From the NCBI GenBank assembly GCA_033032865.1, contig JAWHQI010000148.1, forward strand, positions 5,599,501 through 5,663,500: a stretch of DNA of 64,000 nt, in the 5' to 3' direction. Every line of letters begins with the position of its first letter. Positions within the stretch are counted from its first letter, which is position 1. The position numbers and the translations under genes were made by a program. The notes beneath the pieces were generated by a model. That model saw only the letters and a program-made list of their open reading frames with translations. It had not been told where the DNA came from and made no database searches. Of this stretch, positions 46,127 to 58,440 are shown piece by piece. The DNA is from Dactylorhiza incarnata. Taxonomy: Eukaryota; Streptophyta; Magnoliopsida; Asparagales; Orchidaceae.

Positions 46127-46410
46127 TGTATAACCCCGTGTTCGCCCGAAAAGGAAAGACCCAACACTAAGCGAATTAGGCTGTAAATGATAAACTTGTC
46201 ACTAAGGAGTCGCGAGAACCAGGTAGTGCGAGCCAGTTAGATCTCGCGGGGAAGAACGCGAGACCGGTCCTTGGGGGTTTTCGCCAGAAGGAAGGCGAGC
46301 GGAGCCTTCGCAGACAGCTCGCTTGGAGAGTGTGTGAGTGGTACTCGCGAGGAGACTCGCGGGAAGTCTCGCAAGTGGGGTTCTCACAGGCCACTTGCCC
46401 AGGGAATAAG
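46127..46410 (+). repeat. 3' LTR of element C, left half
   Basis: 284 bp starting TGTATAACCC, about 9% different from 27674 onward. It is interrupted at 46410 by element G, whose left target duplicate ATAAG is 46406-46410. Confidence 0.9.
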
Positions 46411-48074
46411 TGATGCGCAAATCTCGCACACCGCTATAGGCGGTAGCTAGACTGCGGCACGAAACGACAGTGTACCGATCGTTCAAGTAATATAAAATGT
46501 GGGAGTGATCCCCAAGTATCGAATCTCAAAGGAACACAGTAAGGTGGAGTTAACTATCGAGGAAGGACATGAGATTGAAGTCCTTTAGGTCAGATGGGTG
46601 CGAAAGGGGGTGATTTGGTTTGTGGAAATAAAATAAAATACTACAACTACTCCTATGCAATGCCGCTATGCAATGCTTCGCTTGGCGGGATGGAGACTAG
46701 GCAGGCCTTGAGCGTGCTGCTTCGCAAGGGCGGATGGACGAGTAGGCAAGCAGAATCAAACTGTGCAGGCCTTGAGCGCACTGCTTCGTTAAGCGAATGG
46801 ATTACACGGGCCGCTATGCCATGCTTCTCTAGGCGGATGGAAGAGTAGGCACACATAATGGGCAAATTGTCAGGCGGAATGGATGGTGGAATGGGGGCGC
46901 TCCTCAAATCACATAAACCACAAATATGACCACAAAACAATGGAAAATTACACTAATAACATTTAGGGTTTATGGACATCATTCATATAGAAACATACAA
47001 ACCACACACATCAAATAGAATCATCAAAAATAACAAGGTGGAGGTAAGATTACAACCGAAGCACGAAGACTCGTCGGAGATTCACGGCCGGAATCGTAGG
47101 GTTGTCAATCCTCGTCCGCGCTCGGTCTCCAACTGCCGTCCGGGGTAGAAGAGGGCTGTCACTACCTCCCAATGGACCCGTCTTCATCGTCAATAACCTT
47201 CAGGCACGATCTTGTCGGAGAACTCCAAGGATATAGTGCAATATCCATTGAAATGGAGCTTGGAAGCTTCTGAATGATGGAGGAGGCCGAGAGGATACTT
47301 CGGCTCGAGATTGGCGTAAAGAATATGCCCGGAGCACCTCCAAATGGTGGGCGGCGATGGAGCGGCGAAAATGGCGCGGAACTGGAGCTCTTGTAAGCGG
47401 GATAAAGTTCGATCCTCGTTAAGGCAAAAAACTGCGCTTTTATAGAAAGCAATCAGAAATTTGGTCACGCACGGTCGAATGCACGACCGTGCGTGAACCG
47501 TGCGATATTAATCGAGGAAAAAGGCCAGGTAAATGAAGTAGGCGCGCCCGTGCATTTTACTCACGCACGGTCGAAGCCGACCGTGCGTGAAAACGCATGG
47601 GCAAATTCAGATTGGCCAAAAACAAGGTTAATCAGTTTGATCGTCGATTCCTTCACGCACGGGCAACTGCCCGTGCGTAGAGACGCACGATCAACGACAG
47701 AACATCATTTTCACCACAGAAGAGAACGCACGATTGAATTCGACCGTGCGTCAAGGAAAACGCACCACCGTGCGATATACGTAGACATGAATTCTGGGTA
47801 AAAAATGGATGAACCGTCCACCTGCATCAGCCATAACCCAGCTGGGAATACCCCTCCAGCTCAAGCATAAACGCATAAAAAGAATGGGGAGCACATTGTG
47901 CTTGCTCCCAACAACAAAGCATGCAATTGCATACCACAACAGGCCTAAAAGGTGCACTTCGTGTAATCCGGAGTATCAATGCAATATAAGCAATAATGTG
48001 CAGAAAGTGAAGTGCAAATGCGTGAAAACAAGCCCAGATGAGTCCGAAAAACCCTATATAAATCGGACTCATCA
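46411..48074 (-). repeat. 3' LTR of element G (left copy)
   Basis: 1,664 bp. On the minus strand the order is palindromes of the ACGCACGGGC / GCCCGTGCGT type (47655-47678 on plus) then CTATAAAAG at 47446-47438. CGAAGC modules lie near 46690-46840. Confidence 0.92.
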
Positions 48075-49838
48075 CACCCCCAGACTTACCTATTTGCACG
48101 TCCCGAGCAAACAAATCTGGCGGAGTATGAAAATGGTAGTTAGTGAAGGGAATTGAAAGATAGGAGTACGGTGCGATGTATCACACGCATGCAAATAGAA
48201 ATTTAGTAAAAGGAGATTCTAACTATGCTAACTAATTTACAAAAGTGTTAAAGCGTAAATAAAGATTTAGTTATACTCAGATGGTGAATCATAAAGAATT
48301 TGTGCGGTCGTGCCCGATGTGAAAGTAAACAAGCCACTCAGGAGGGTGTTGCAAAAGACCAGAATTCAGGGATAACTCCGCTGAAATCCATCAACGACGA
48401 GAGCCATAAGCTTGCCCGGTTACAATCTCTCCACGGTGCTAGCAAACTCACAAGTTAAATCAATAGGGCTTCCAGGTTATAATGGGGCTTAGGTTACGGT
48501 ATGATATTCAATGATAAACGAGACGACTACGCAACCCAATTGAGTCAAAAGATATCGCTGTACCAAAACAAGACCAAGAACGATGCTAGTGTGCCACACC
48601 CCCAGACTTAGCTTGAAAACTGGGTGTGCACACATCCTACTCCAACAAATACCAACTGAATTTTCTATTACGCTCAAAGGGATTTCTTTTCATTCCAATT
48701 CTTTTCAGATCTTTCTTTTAACTTCATTTTTTTTCTTTTTCTTTTATCCCCCGGTTGGTTTACAATAATGTGTTCAGCACACAATACAGTTTTTCTTTCA
48801 CATCACAAAGGTTCCAAACATCACACCAAATCAAGAAATATGATTTCAGTTAACTCGCTATTTGGTTGCGATAATAGGATAAGTTTCAGGCTTTGGTGAT
48901 TGAAAGAAGAGCTGAAACAAAGGAAGGGTAGACACAAACTTGGCTTGCAAAGGTAAACGCATAGGTCATGGAAAACAAGGCTAAAACTAGCAAAAAAATG
49001 GCCTACATCACGTTTAACAATATGAGTTTCTCTCGCCCATGCTTCAAGAGTCGCTTGGGGCAAGTTCTTAGCCCACGAGAAAGGTAAACCTTCCTTCCTA
49101 CTCGAGCAACACACAACTAGCACTTGCCTACACACAACACCGTGCTATAGCCAATTTCATTCACATTCACCAATTGAGTATAATAAATTTAAAACTACGC
49201 AAAAACACTAATCGTAAATTAAATGCATCGAAATAATCTAATTTTACTCAAATTTCTACTAGAGCATGCGGATGCGACTAGAGCACTACAAGAGTCAACA
49301 TCGCACTCGGATTTACAATTCCTAAGCTAACATCCTATTTCACATTACAAACCAAGATAGGCATGAACCGGAACACACACACAAGTGAGTGCGCACTCAA
49401 TTGGGTGTAGTGGTGTGCGATGAAGATGAACAAATAAAATAACTGAAATAAAATACTTCTAGCATGCACTGAGATGTGCACGTGCAGTGGGTACAATAAA
49501 TATCTCTCCCCCAGACTTAAACTAACAAACCAGCATAAAATATCAACATGAAATTTAAATGAGGGCTAGGAGAAGAAAGTACCCAATGCTCAGCAAGTGA
49601 GCATACCAGAAGATTGGCGTGTAAACCAAGACAAAGCTGCAGTATCCGCCATCCAAAAGAATACCTGCAGGGGTGAGCTCCGCAAAAACAAAAGACAATA
49701 TACAAACATAAAAATGAAATACAACTAACTAAACTAAACAAGATGAAATAAGAATTGCAGGAAAAGTAAGATAACTACTGGGGTTATTGTCCTCTCAGCA
49801 CGACTTATTCAAATTTAAAGTAGTTCTAGCTAATGGGT
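48075..49838 (-). other. 3' noncoding region of element G
   Basis: No credible ORF. Inverted polypurine motifs occur at 48075-48088, 48598-48611 and 49504-49518 (minus-strand AAGTCTGGGGGTGTG types), collinear with B. Confidence 0.6.
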
Positions 49839-51023
49839 CTATGAAAAAGGAAATGCAGGTAACTGTTCTAATATGCGTGTCGGTAGCGGGTACCGATACG
49901 ACGATAAAACAGTTACTCCCCTACCTAAATAATAATACCTGCTCTTCACAGGTAGGGGAAGTAGAAAGTAAGAAGAGGAGGAGTCCTCACTCATCTCACC
50001 AAAATAATCCTTGCCCAGCAAGGTATCATATTCAGCGAGGCGGCAGGAGGAGAAGGCAATGAATGAGGCTTCCTCTATGGAGGAGGGATAAACGTCCTCA
50101 CAAGAGAGGATACAATCATCATTGACTTTAGCAAAATGCTCCAAGTCCTCCTGAAGTACCTGTGAAGACTCAACCCACACTGGCTCAGATGAAGAAGAGG
50201 GGTCAAGGAATAAAGAAGAGGAAGAACATAAATAAAAATCAATCGGGGGAGTGGTCCCGGTCTTACTACCAGCAGGATCCAAGGATAGATCGCTATCATC
50301 ATCGTAAGTATCATAGCGAGGGGAACCCAAGAACTCAAGGGCCTCGGTGGTGAGTTGGACCTCCTTGTCCCATGAGGAAGTGCAAACCTCCTCATAAGAG
50401 AGAGTATCCTCCTCATCCCACCGAGGTGCACCATCGTGTTCAAAGTATTCATTCTCCCCTTCCGGGAAAACAAACTCCTCATCCCACTTTGGAGCATCCT
50501 CCGAGTCAGAATCATCACGCCACTCCTTCACTTCGATAGGTTCATAAAGAATGTGTGTAGAAAAATCTTGCAAAGAAACTAGAGGAAGAAAAAGATTTGG
50601 TTCCTCCGCAAAAAGATCTGCTAATGCCTCCCCGATGGAAGGAATACTTTCTACATCGCACTAAGGAGCATCTAGGAGCTCCCATTCCTCTCCTTGTTGG
50701 CCAACAAATGAGTGATCATCATGACTAGGAGTGAAGCCATACACAGGGTGTGAGGAGTCCATGCACGAGATAAACTCGGGGATAGAGGGCACAATTGCCT
50801 CCATAGGTAAAGAATGTGTGATAGGGACGATATTGTCATGAGTGGAGGAGCGGCGGTCAGGATTGAAAAGACTAGGGATGTCCTTCAATTCATGACCCTC
50901 TTCTCGACACATCAAGCAAACAAAGTTCCTACACTGCCTATCATTTAACTCCTTCATTTGGTCTATATAATAGACCATCTTGTCGTAAGTGATAAGAGAA
51001 ATATCCCATGAAGACATTTTCAA
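49839..51023 (-). pseudogene. Zinc-knuckle ORF of element G, one in-frame stop
   Basis: One frame runs from minus ATG 51023 to TAG at 49841-49839, interrupted by TAG at 50663-50661. One degenerate knuckle CLMCREEGHELKDI has Ile at the last Cys position; the other knuckle is not visible. The second half is very acidic (DEEFVFPEGENEYF), followed by the shared C-terminus (YYYLGRGVTVLSSYRYPLP, LEQLP). It is clearly homologous to the A and B ORFs but much more diverged at the N-terminus. Confidence 0.75.
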
Positions 51024-51248
51024 TAATTAAAGCAGATAAAATGAAACTGAAATTCTTTGCAAGGAAATTTACACAAACTGATAAAACTACTTGGATTAAA
51101 CATGCCTAAAACTTAAAAATAAAAGAGGAAGAAATAATAACAAACATTATATAATTAAAAAGCAAACAAAAATAACAAAGCGGCTATACACACTGGAAGA
51201 ACTACTATCTCTCGGCTCTCCCTCTCAAGAAAACTCACACGACTGTGT

Positions 51249-51266
51249 ACCCCGACAACGGTGCCA
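51249..51266 (-). other. Primer-binding site of element G
   Basis: Minus-strand TGGCACCGTTGTCGGGGT six bases inside the LTR; a tRNA-Asp type with three changes from the canonical site. Confidence 0.75.
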
Positions 51267-51272
51267 AAAACT

Positions 51273-52937
51273 TGATGTGCAAATCTCGCACACCACTATA
51301 GGCGGTAGCTAGACTGCGGTACGAAACGGCAGTGTACCGATCGTTCAAGTAATATAAAATGTGGGAGTGATCCCCAAGTATCGAATCTCAAAGGAACACA
51401 GTAAGGCGGAGTTAACTATCGAGGAAGGACTTGAGATTAAAGTCCTTTAGGTCGGATGGGTGCGAAAGAGGGTGATTTGGTTTGTGGAAATAAAATAAAA
51501 TACTACAACAACTACTATACAATGCCGCTATGCAATGCTTCGCTTGGCGGGATGGAGACTAGGCAGGCCTTGAGGGCGCTGCTTTGCAAGGGCGGATGGA
51601 CGAGCAGGCAAGCGGAATCGAACTGTGTAGGCCTTGAGCGCACTGCTTCGTTAAGCGAATGGATTACATGGGCCTCTATGCCACGCTTCGCTAGGCGGAT
51701 GGAAGAGTAGGCACACGTAATGGGCGAGTAGTCAGGCGGAATGGATGGTGGAATGGGGGCGCTCCTCAAACAACAAAAACCATAATATGACCACAAAACC
51801 ATGGAAAATTACACTAATAACATTTAGGGTTTATGGACATCATTCATATAGAAACATACAAACCACACACATCAAATTGAATCAGCAAAAATAACAAGGA
51901 GGAGGTAAGATTACAACCGAAGCACGAAGACTCGTCAGAGATTCACGGCCGGAATCGTAGGGTTGTCAATCCTCGTCCGCGTTCGGTCTCCAACTGCCAT
52001 CCAGGGTAGAAGAGGTCTGTCACTACCTCCCAATGGACCCATCTTCTTCGTCAATAGCCTTCAGCCACGATCTTGCCGGAGAACTCCAAGGATATAGTGC
52101 AACATCCGTTGAAATGGAGCTTGGAAGCTTCTGAATGATGGAGGAGGCCGAGAGGATAATCCGGCTCGAGATTGGTGTGAAGAATATGCCCAGAGCACCT
52201 CCAAATGGTGGGAGATGATGGAGCGGCGAAAATGGCGCAGAACTGGTGCTCTTGGATGCGGGAAAAAGGTCGATCCTCATTAGGGCAGAAATCTGCGCTT
52301 CTATAGAAATCAATCAGAAATTTGGTCACACACGGTCGAACGCACGACCGTGTGTGAACTGTGCGACATTAATCGAGGAAAAAGGCCAAGCAAATGAAGT
52401 AGGCGCACCTGTGCATTTTACTCACGCACGGTCGAAGCCGACCGTGCGTGAAAATGCACGGACAAATTCAGATTGGCCAAAAACAAGGTTAAACAGGTTG
52501 ATCGTGCGATTCCTTCACACACGGGCAACTGCCTGTGCGTAGAGACGCACGATCAACGACAGAACATCATTTTCACCACAGAAGAAAACGCACGATCACA
52601 TTCGACCGTGCGTCAAGGAAAACACACGACCGTGCGATTTACGTAGACATGAATTCTGGGTAAAAAAATGGATGAACCGTCCACCTGCATCAGCCACAAC
52701 CCAGCTGGGAATACCCCTCCAGCTCAAGCATAAACGCATAAAAAGAATGGGGAGCACATTGTGCTTGCCCCCAACAACAAAGCATGCAATTGCATACCAC
52801 AATAGGCCTAAACGGTGCACTTCGTGTAATCCGGAGTATCAATGCAATATAAGCAATAATGTGTAGAAAGTGAAGTGCAAATGCGTGAAAACAAGCCCAG
52901 ATGAGTCCGAAAAACCCTATATAAATCGGACTCATAA
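51273..52937 (-). repeat. 5' LTR of element G (right copy)
   Basis: 1,665 bp. Palindrome arms and CGAAGC modules as in the left copy; the TATA-like box has decayed (TTCTATAGAA near 52300). Confidence 0.92.
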
Positions 52938-52942
52938 ATAAG

Positions 52943-53375
52943 GAAGGAAAATTACCCCTCTGCCCTTGGTCGCGTGCAGTTAGCCCCTCCAAACAACAGA
53001 GTTTGGCTGTTGGCAGGCCAAATTGGGGTGCGCTTAGTAAAACCAAAAGGCGGAACCCTGCTATTAGCCTACCAGTCCAGAAAAACTATAAATAAGACAC
53101 TAAGGGCACCTTTGGAGAGGACTTCTTTTTTGCTTCTCTCTCCTTAGGTCATCTTTGGTTAGCATTCTCAGATCTCTCCAAGGTGCCCGGCTACAGTTCT
53201 TGGCTTAGGAGGGGAAGCGCTCTACGATCTTCCGGGTGTGTGGTGGGACCTCCACACTGTGCCAAGGGTCTTAGTTCTAGGTCTTCGATCAGGTTGCACT
53301 GAAGGATCAGTAAGCGTGAGTTGCACCCATCCTTGGGGTCCGAACTCCTTGTTGGGCCAAATCCTGGTTCCAACA
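52943..53375 (+). repeat. 3' LTR of element C, right half
   Basis: 433 bp completing the 717-bp LTR after element G and its right duplicate. It ends in CCAACA and is followed by GTTTG at 53376-53380. Confidence 0.9.
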
Positions 53376-53380
53376 GTTTG

Positions 53381-55335
53381 GGCATTAGGAGTCAATGCAC
53401 GACGTTAGCCCTTTTGCTCCAAATTGCATTTTTTTTCTTTTTTGATAAATTCCTGGTATTTTCTCATGCATATTTTTGTGTTTCTTTCTCTATTTTTGAA
53501 AGTTTTCTATTTTTTGATTAATTTTTTTCCTTTATTCAAAAATCAACAAAAAATCAAATAATTAAATATTTTCAAAAATATTATTTGTCATGCTTTTGTT
53601 GTATTATGTGACTATAGGATTTCACATGAGCAAAAATCTTGTTATTTTCTTCTCCAATGGTCAAAATTGACTAAGCCTACTCTTAAAGATTTTCTTCAAT
53701 GTTTAATTTTAATTTCAAGTTTTCTAAACATTTTTTGGCTTGTCATGCCTTGACCTTAAACTTATTATGTGCAATGAAATAGACTATAGTAAATTGTGTA
53801 AGATTGCCTAGCATGCCCAAAGTATGAGTAATGTTTTATGTTAGATAATGATTCATTCACTCACTCTTTTGGTAACCTTCATATCATCTTAATCTTAGTC
53901 TAGCATGATTGTGTAGTGTAATAGTTTAACATGTTAAATTATATGTCTAAATTACCTACACCATTTTCAAAATAAATTTCTAGCACATATAGAAGTGTGA
54001 TTTCAAACTTTTAGAAGTTTGCAGAAACAAGTGGATTTAGAGACCTTTGTCCGAAATAAAAAAATATGAATAAAATTACACATAAATCCACCAAGCACTA
54101 CTCTGCTTTCTGATAAGTCTTAATAAGCACTGTGAGGTTGAGCACCGTGAAAAAATTGAAAAGTGTCTTGTGCAAACACATCTTTTTGTCACTTCTATTT
54201 GTACACCGGATCACCCAAAAAAATTATATAAAAATACTTATATGATCCTCCAAGCAATACTTTGCTCCCTGATAAGTCATATTGAGCATTATGTGTGTGA
54301 AGCGCCTTGGTAGTTGTAATATTTTATTATCTTTGAAATAAATATCTAGAATTGGTGTGTGGAAGTAATTCTAAGATTACCTCTTAATATTGTTTTACTA
54401 CTTCATTTCACATGTCATGTGCTTTGATTATATCACTTGTATACTCTTATTAAAACACTATTTGTACACATCATTATCTTTCATAAAGCCTCCACTCATG
54501 AGAATTGGATTCCAATGTATATCTATATAAATCTCTAAAAACACTAGATTGCAATGCATGATCTCTACAATGTTTTCTTTACTTGAAATGCAAATTACTC
54601 TCATTGCAGATATTATCTTTTTGGATATGACAAATCATGCTTGCCCTTAATGTTTGAAAAATTCAAGATCATTGTTACTTAAATGTAAAATACTTTTAAT
54701 AATAGTTTGCATTTTTTTCAAAATCAAAACTAAAAATAAAAAAATCTCTAAACATTAAAATGATTGTCTTGGCTACATTATTTTTCGCTCTAGCGCCATG
54801 TACTTTTACCATGCTTTATCATGCCTATCTCAAGTCTTATTTTGAAGTTTTTTTTACTGTGTTTCAAAACTTTTTTCTCTTTTTCTTTTTCAACAAGTGG
54901 TATACTTGCTTGGTAAAGTACAATTGATCTTCTTACACGCTTATCATATTTTTTTCGCTGTGCTAATCACTCTAAGCTCGATCATGACTTCCTTTATTTA
55001 CAACAAAACTCTTAATCCTCTCTTAGTAGTCCTAACTTTCACCTCTTTACCTTATTCTAGCCTAGATTTTGTTTCACTCCACTCACTTTTGCTAATAACA
55101 AATGGGGAAGAATAAATTGATAGATCTTAATGATAAAGGAATATGTTTCACTTGATTAAGAGGGAGCATACACTAAAGGGGAGCACCTAAATAAGGGGAG
55201 CACATATATTGGACTAGTCTATATTCTAGAATGACTCTAAATTGAATAGTGTCATATCTCTTTATAAAAACACATCCTTTACCTTTGTAATTTGATTTGT
55301 CTTAATTGGATTTGTTATTATCAAAAGGGGGAGAT
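53381..55335. other. AT-rich 3' region of a copia-like relic
   Basis: No domain. Motif GATAAGTC...TAAGCACTGTGAG-like segments occur twice (54105 and 54256), and repeated GGGGAGCAC occurs near 55178-55200. It ends with AAAAGGGGGAGATTG, a copia polypurine tract, at 55323-55337. SIRE/Maximus type is a guess from this ending. Confidence 0.4.
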
Positions 55336-55926
55336 TGTTGGAACTTGGTTTTCCGCATCTCTTTTGTTTGAGAATAACAAATCCTACTTGTATTTGATCA
55401 AGTTTGCCATTATGTTTTTAGTATGCAGGAATGAACAATTATGACACTAGGATGCTGCAATTGGTCTTGTATAACTCAATTTTCTAAAAGAGAAGAAAGT
55501 AGTCTAACTGCACGCATTAGTGTTTAAGCCAATATTGAACCTTGATCCTGACAATATGAAAATGCTATGGAGGGAAGCAGTCGTGATTGCGGGAGCATTT
55601 TGGGAATGATATGTGCATGCGCCAGTGTTAGCCTTAATTTTGGCATTAGTGTTGCCTAAAATAAGAACCTTCCAAGCATGCACTATATCCTTCCCAGGAT
55701 ATGTATACACGCGATCAAGCATTACCCGAAAGAGATAAGGTCTAGCGTTTGCTCAGCACCATCATTAACATCATCTTATATAAAAGGGTGGCTTTCATTC
55801 TCTTCAATCTTACAACTTCTTGAGCCATAATCCACCACTCTGAAATCTTTGTGAAGGTTGTATTTCCAGACCACCAAAAGTTCTCCCATTCAAATTCAGG
55901 AGAAGGAACCAAAAGAGGAACCGATC
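55336..55926 (+). repeat. Putative LTR start of the copia-like relic
   Basis: It begins TGTTGGAACTTGG right after the purine tract and is cut by the LTR of element E at 55927. GCATTAGTGTT recurs near 55512 and 55650. Confidence 0.4.
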
Positions 55927-56661
55927 TGTACAACCCCGAGTTCGCCTGAGGGGTTAAGGCCCAAAGATTAGTAATTTGGGCTGGAAGAGGTCATATCGCC
56001 ACTAAGGGGTCGCGAGAGTTGGGGGTACGGGCCAAGGGGAGCTCGCAGGAGGGAATGCGAGACCCGGCCTCGGTGGATGTCTCCAGAAGGAGGGCGAGCG
56101 GGGCCTTCACAGAGTGCTCGCCTAAGAGGGGTTTCACGAGCCATACTCGCGAGGAGACTCGCGGGAGCTCTCGCGAGTGGCCTTCTCGTAGGCAACTTGC
56201 CCATAGGCTAATGAGGCGAAATTACCCCTCTATCCCTGGTGGTCTGCCGTTAGCCCCTCCAAATAGCAGAGTTTGGCTGTTAGCAGACCAAATTGTGGTG
56301 CATTTAGCAAAACCAAAAAGGCGAATTTCCGCTATTAACAAACAACGAACAAAAAACTATAAATAGACCTTAAAGGACACCTTGGGAGAGGATTCCAATC
56401 TCAGACTCTGAGTTTCTTCCTTCCTAGGTTACTTTGGTTTAGCTCTCCAGCTATCCAAGGTGCCCAGTCTCAGCTTTGGCTTGGGAGGGGAAGCGCTCAA
56501 TGATCTTTTGGGTTTGTGGTGGGACCTCCTCGCTGCGACTAAGGTCTAAGTCTAGTTCCGAATCTCCAGTCTGCTCTTTCCGAGGGATAAGAAAGGGTTA
56601 GCTGCCCCTCAACTTGTTGAGGGCCCGAGCTTCACAAGAGACTGAGAAATCGGTTTCAACA
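55927..56661 (+). repeat. LTR of Tat-like element E
   Basis: 735 bp, TGTACAACCC to GTTTCAACA, homologous to the LTR of C. The 5 bp to its left are CGATC (55922-55926). A second copy is not in the window. Confidence 0.85.
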
Positions 56662-56683
56662 TTTTGGTGCTGTGTGCGTGGAG
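56662..56683 (+). other. Probable primer-binding site of element E
   Basis: TTTTGGTGCTGTGTGCGTGG directly after the LTR, like element C; the tRNA is not assigned. Confidence 0.4.
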
Positions 56684-56717
56684 TGTAGCTAGTCCAAGAA
56701 AGTTCTAAGGAAGGGAC

Positions 56718-57942
56718 ATGGCAGGATATGAAGAGCAGGGCGAGGAACTTAGCGGGTACCCCCGGTGGTGACGCCGAGGATGTTCTCGAAAATCAGGAGG
56801 GAAGTCCTCGACACCCTCGGGTTCGCATTCGCAACATTGCGAAGCGAGTTCACGACCCCGGCAGCTCAGGCATTCCATCCTCCAGCAGCGGCTAGCGAGA
56901 ATGCCCCGGGAGGAAGGACTGGAAATGAGGTGGATGGGGGGTCAGTGCAAGACCTGGAGGGGCGAGTGCTATTCGCCAGCCTATCGAGCGTGGTTCTGGC
57001 GACCGCGGCACCGACGAGAACGGTACCGGTGAGTACGGTGCAGGTGAGTGCGGTGCAGGCGAGTGCGGTGCAGGCGAGCGCAGTTCCGGCGGGCATGGCA
57101 TCCGTGAAGGCAGTTCCGGCGAGTATGGCTCTCGCGAGCATGGCCCCAGCGAGCTCAAGACTGGCGAGGGAGCTCGGGGGGCGAGTGGAGAAGGAAAGGG
57201 TAGCAGGTGGAGGGTGCCCCTTTTGCGAGCTGGTGCTTTCCGCACCTATTCCGGAAGGGTTCAGGGAGTGGGACAGGGTCTACTACCATGGCATGGATGA
57301 TCCTGTCCAACACCTGCATTCATTCGAGGACTCTGTTTCTATTAGGCCGATGTCGGATGCCTTTAAGTGTCGGCTCTTCACCATCACCCTGAAAGAGAAG
57401 GCCAGGGACTGGTTCCATCAACTCCTGTTTGATCAATCTACGCATTTGAGGACTTGCGTCGAAGCTTCTTGTTACGATTTTTGACTTCAAAGAAGAGGAA
57501 GAAGGACGTCGAGTCCCTCTTCAAGGTGAAGCAGGAGCCCAAGGAGTCGTTGGCTCACTATGCGGATTGGTTCCAGGAGGAGGTACTACTCTTCCAGGGA
57601 ATGCCTGGGTTTGCCCTCTAGCTCGCCTTCACGGTTGGGCTGAGGGAGAGTTTCTTCAAGATGGGATTGAAGAGAAAGGCCCCCGTCTCCTATGAGGAGT
57701 TGATGGAGAGGGTGGCTGAGGAAATCGAAAGTGAGGAGGCCAATCCGGAGCTCACCAGGAGGCTAGCAAAGATCAGTGAGCCGAAGGTCAGGCAACAGGA
57801 GGTGTGGAGAAGACAAGAGCCCCGGGCCCCGGAGGGGGGATGGAGGAAGCAGGGCGTAGGAATGCATGGTCAAGGGAGAGGTTACGCCCCAGGATGGGGT
57901 AACTTCCATGGGGGTCATGCTCGCGAGAGCCAGGAGGGGTAA
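56718..57942 (+). pseudogene. gag of Tat-like element E (truncated)
   Basis: ATG at 56718 (MAGYEEQGEELSG), as in element C. TGA at 56769 and a shift near 56760 move the reading to the frame running to 57484. VPAS-like repeats span about 57020-57140; the gag domain has CELVLSAPIPEGF and LKEKARDWFHQL. Shifts near 57430-57485 and TAG at 57620 follow. The frame then continues through MGLKRKAPVSYEELMERVAEEI and ends at NFHGG..., where the next sequence is unrelated. Confidence 0.78.
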
Positions 57943-58440
57943 TAGAGCATATCATATATGCGCAGCGGAATAAATAAACTAGAACAACCCAAAAGAGTTT
58001 TGGATCTTGCGATTTTATGAATCAATAAATAAATATAGCAGCACATTGCAATATATACCTGACTGAAATTGAATCAGTACTCAATCGATATGCTCCTAGA
58101 AGAGTTGAGTCCCAAGCGCTCAAATAGATCTGCGCCTCTACGGAAGTCCACACGAGTTTCTATCCTCTTGTCGCATAAGATCTAGGTCAAAAAAGAACTG
58201 CCCTCAACTCCTCCCACAGACTGCTAGGTCCGACAACAGGGATAGGCGGCGGCGGCGGGATCAACCGATCGGAAAGCTTCCGTCGGAGCTTCTGACGGAA
58301 CCCTTCCGTCTCTCTCTCTGATTTGCGAATAAAAGATCGCATACTTAGGTCAAAAGAATCGCATTCTTTTATACCCAAGAGAAAAAGAGAAGCTATCCGC
58401 ACAACCACGACTATAATTGAAGCAAACAGAATTTATCGGG
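57943..58440. other. Unclassified sequence after the element E gag
   Basis: It begins TAATAGAGCATATCATAT at an abrupt boundary. No ORF; I cannot name the element. It leads into the 20-bp array. Confidence 0.3.

Larger units (their letters stand above)
46411..52937 (-). mobile_element. Element G: inverted non-autonomous Athila-like element
   Basis: Bounded by ATAAG (46406-46410 and 52938-52942). The LTRs are 1,664 and 1,665 bp, about 5% diverged by eye near the first 200 bp; one LTR edge has lost its terminal C (CATAA for CATCA). The interior is 3,198 bp, almost the same as B's 3,194 bp, with one ORF, a tRNA-Asp-type primer site and the three polypurine motifs. It lacks the second ORF found in A. 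Confidence 0.93.
27674..53375 (+). mobile_element. Element C: Tat-like Ty3/gypsy retrotransposon with three nested insertions
   Basis: Bounded by the target duplicate GTTTG (27669-27673 and 53376-53380). The 5' LTR is 27674-28390 (717 bp); the 3' LTR is 46127-46410 plus 52943-53375 (284 + 433 = 717 bp), split by element G. Internal order: gag, protease, reverse transcriptase, RNase H, integrase, 96-bp tandem array, antisense ORFs, 3' LTR. Without the nested elements it is about 12.5 kb. The LTRs differ by about 9% by eye, so it is among the oldest insertions here. The Tat assignment rests on the protease VDN motif, the integrase sequence and the extra antisense ORFs. Confidence 0.92.
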
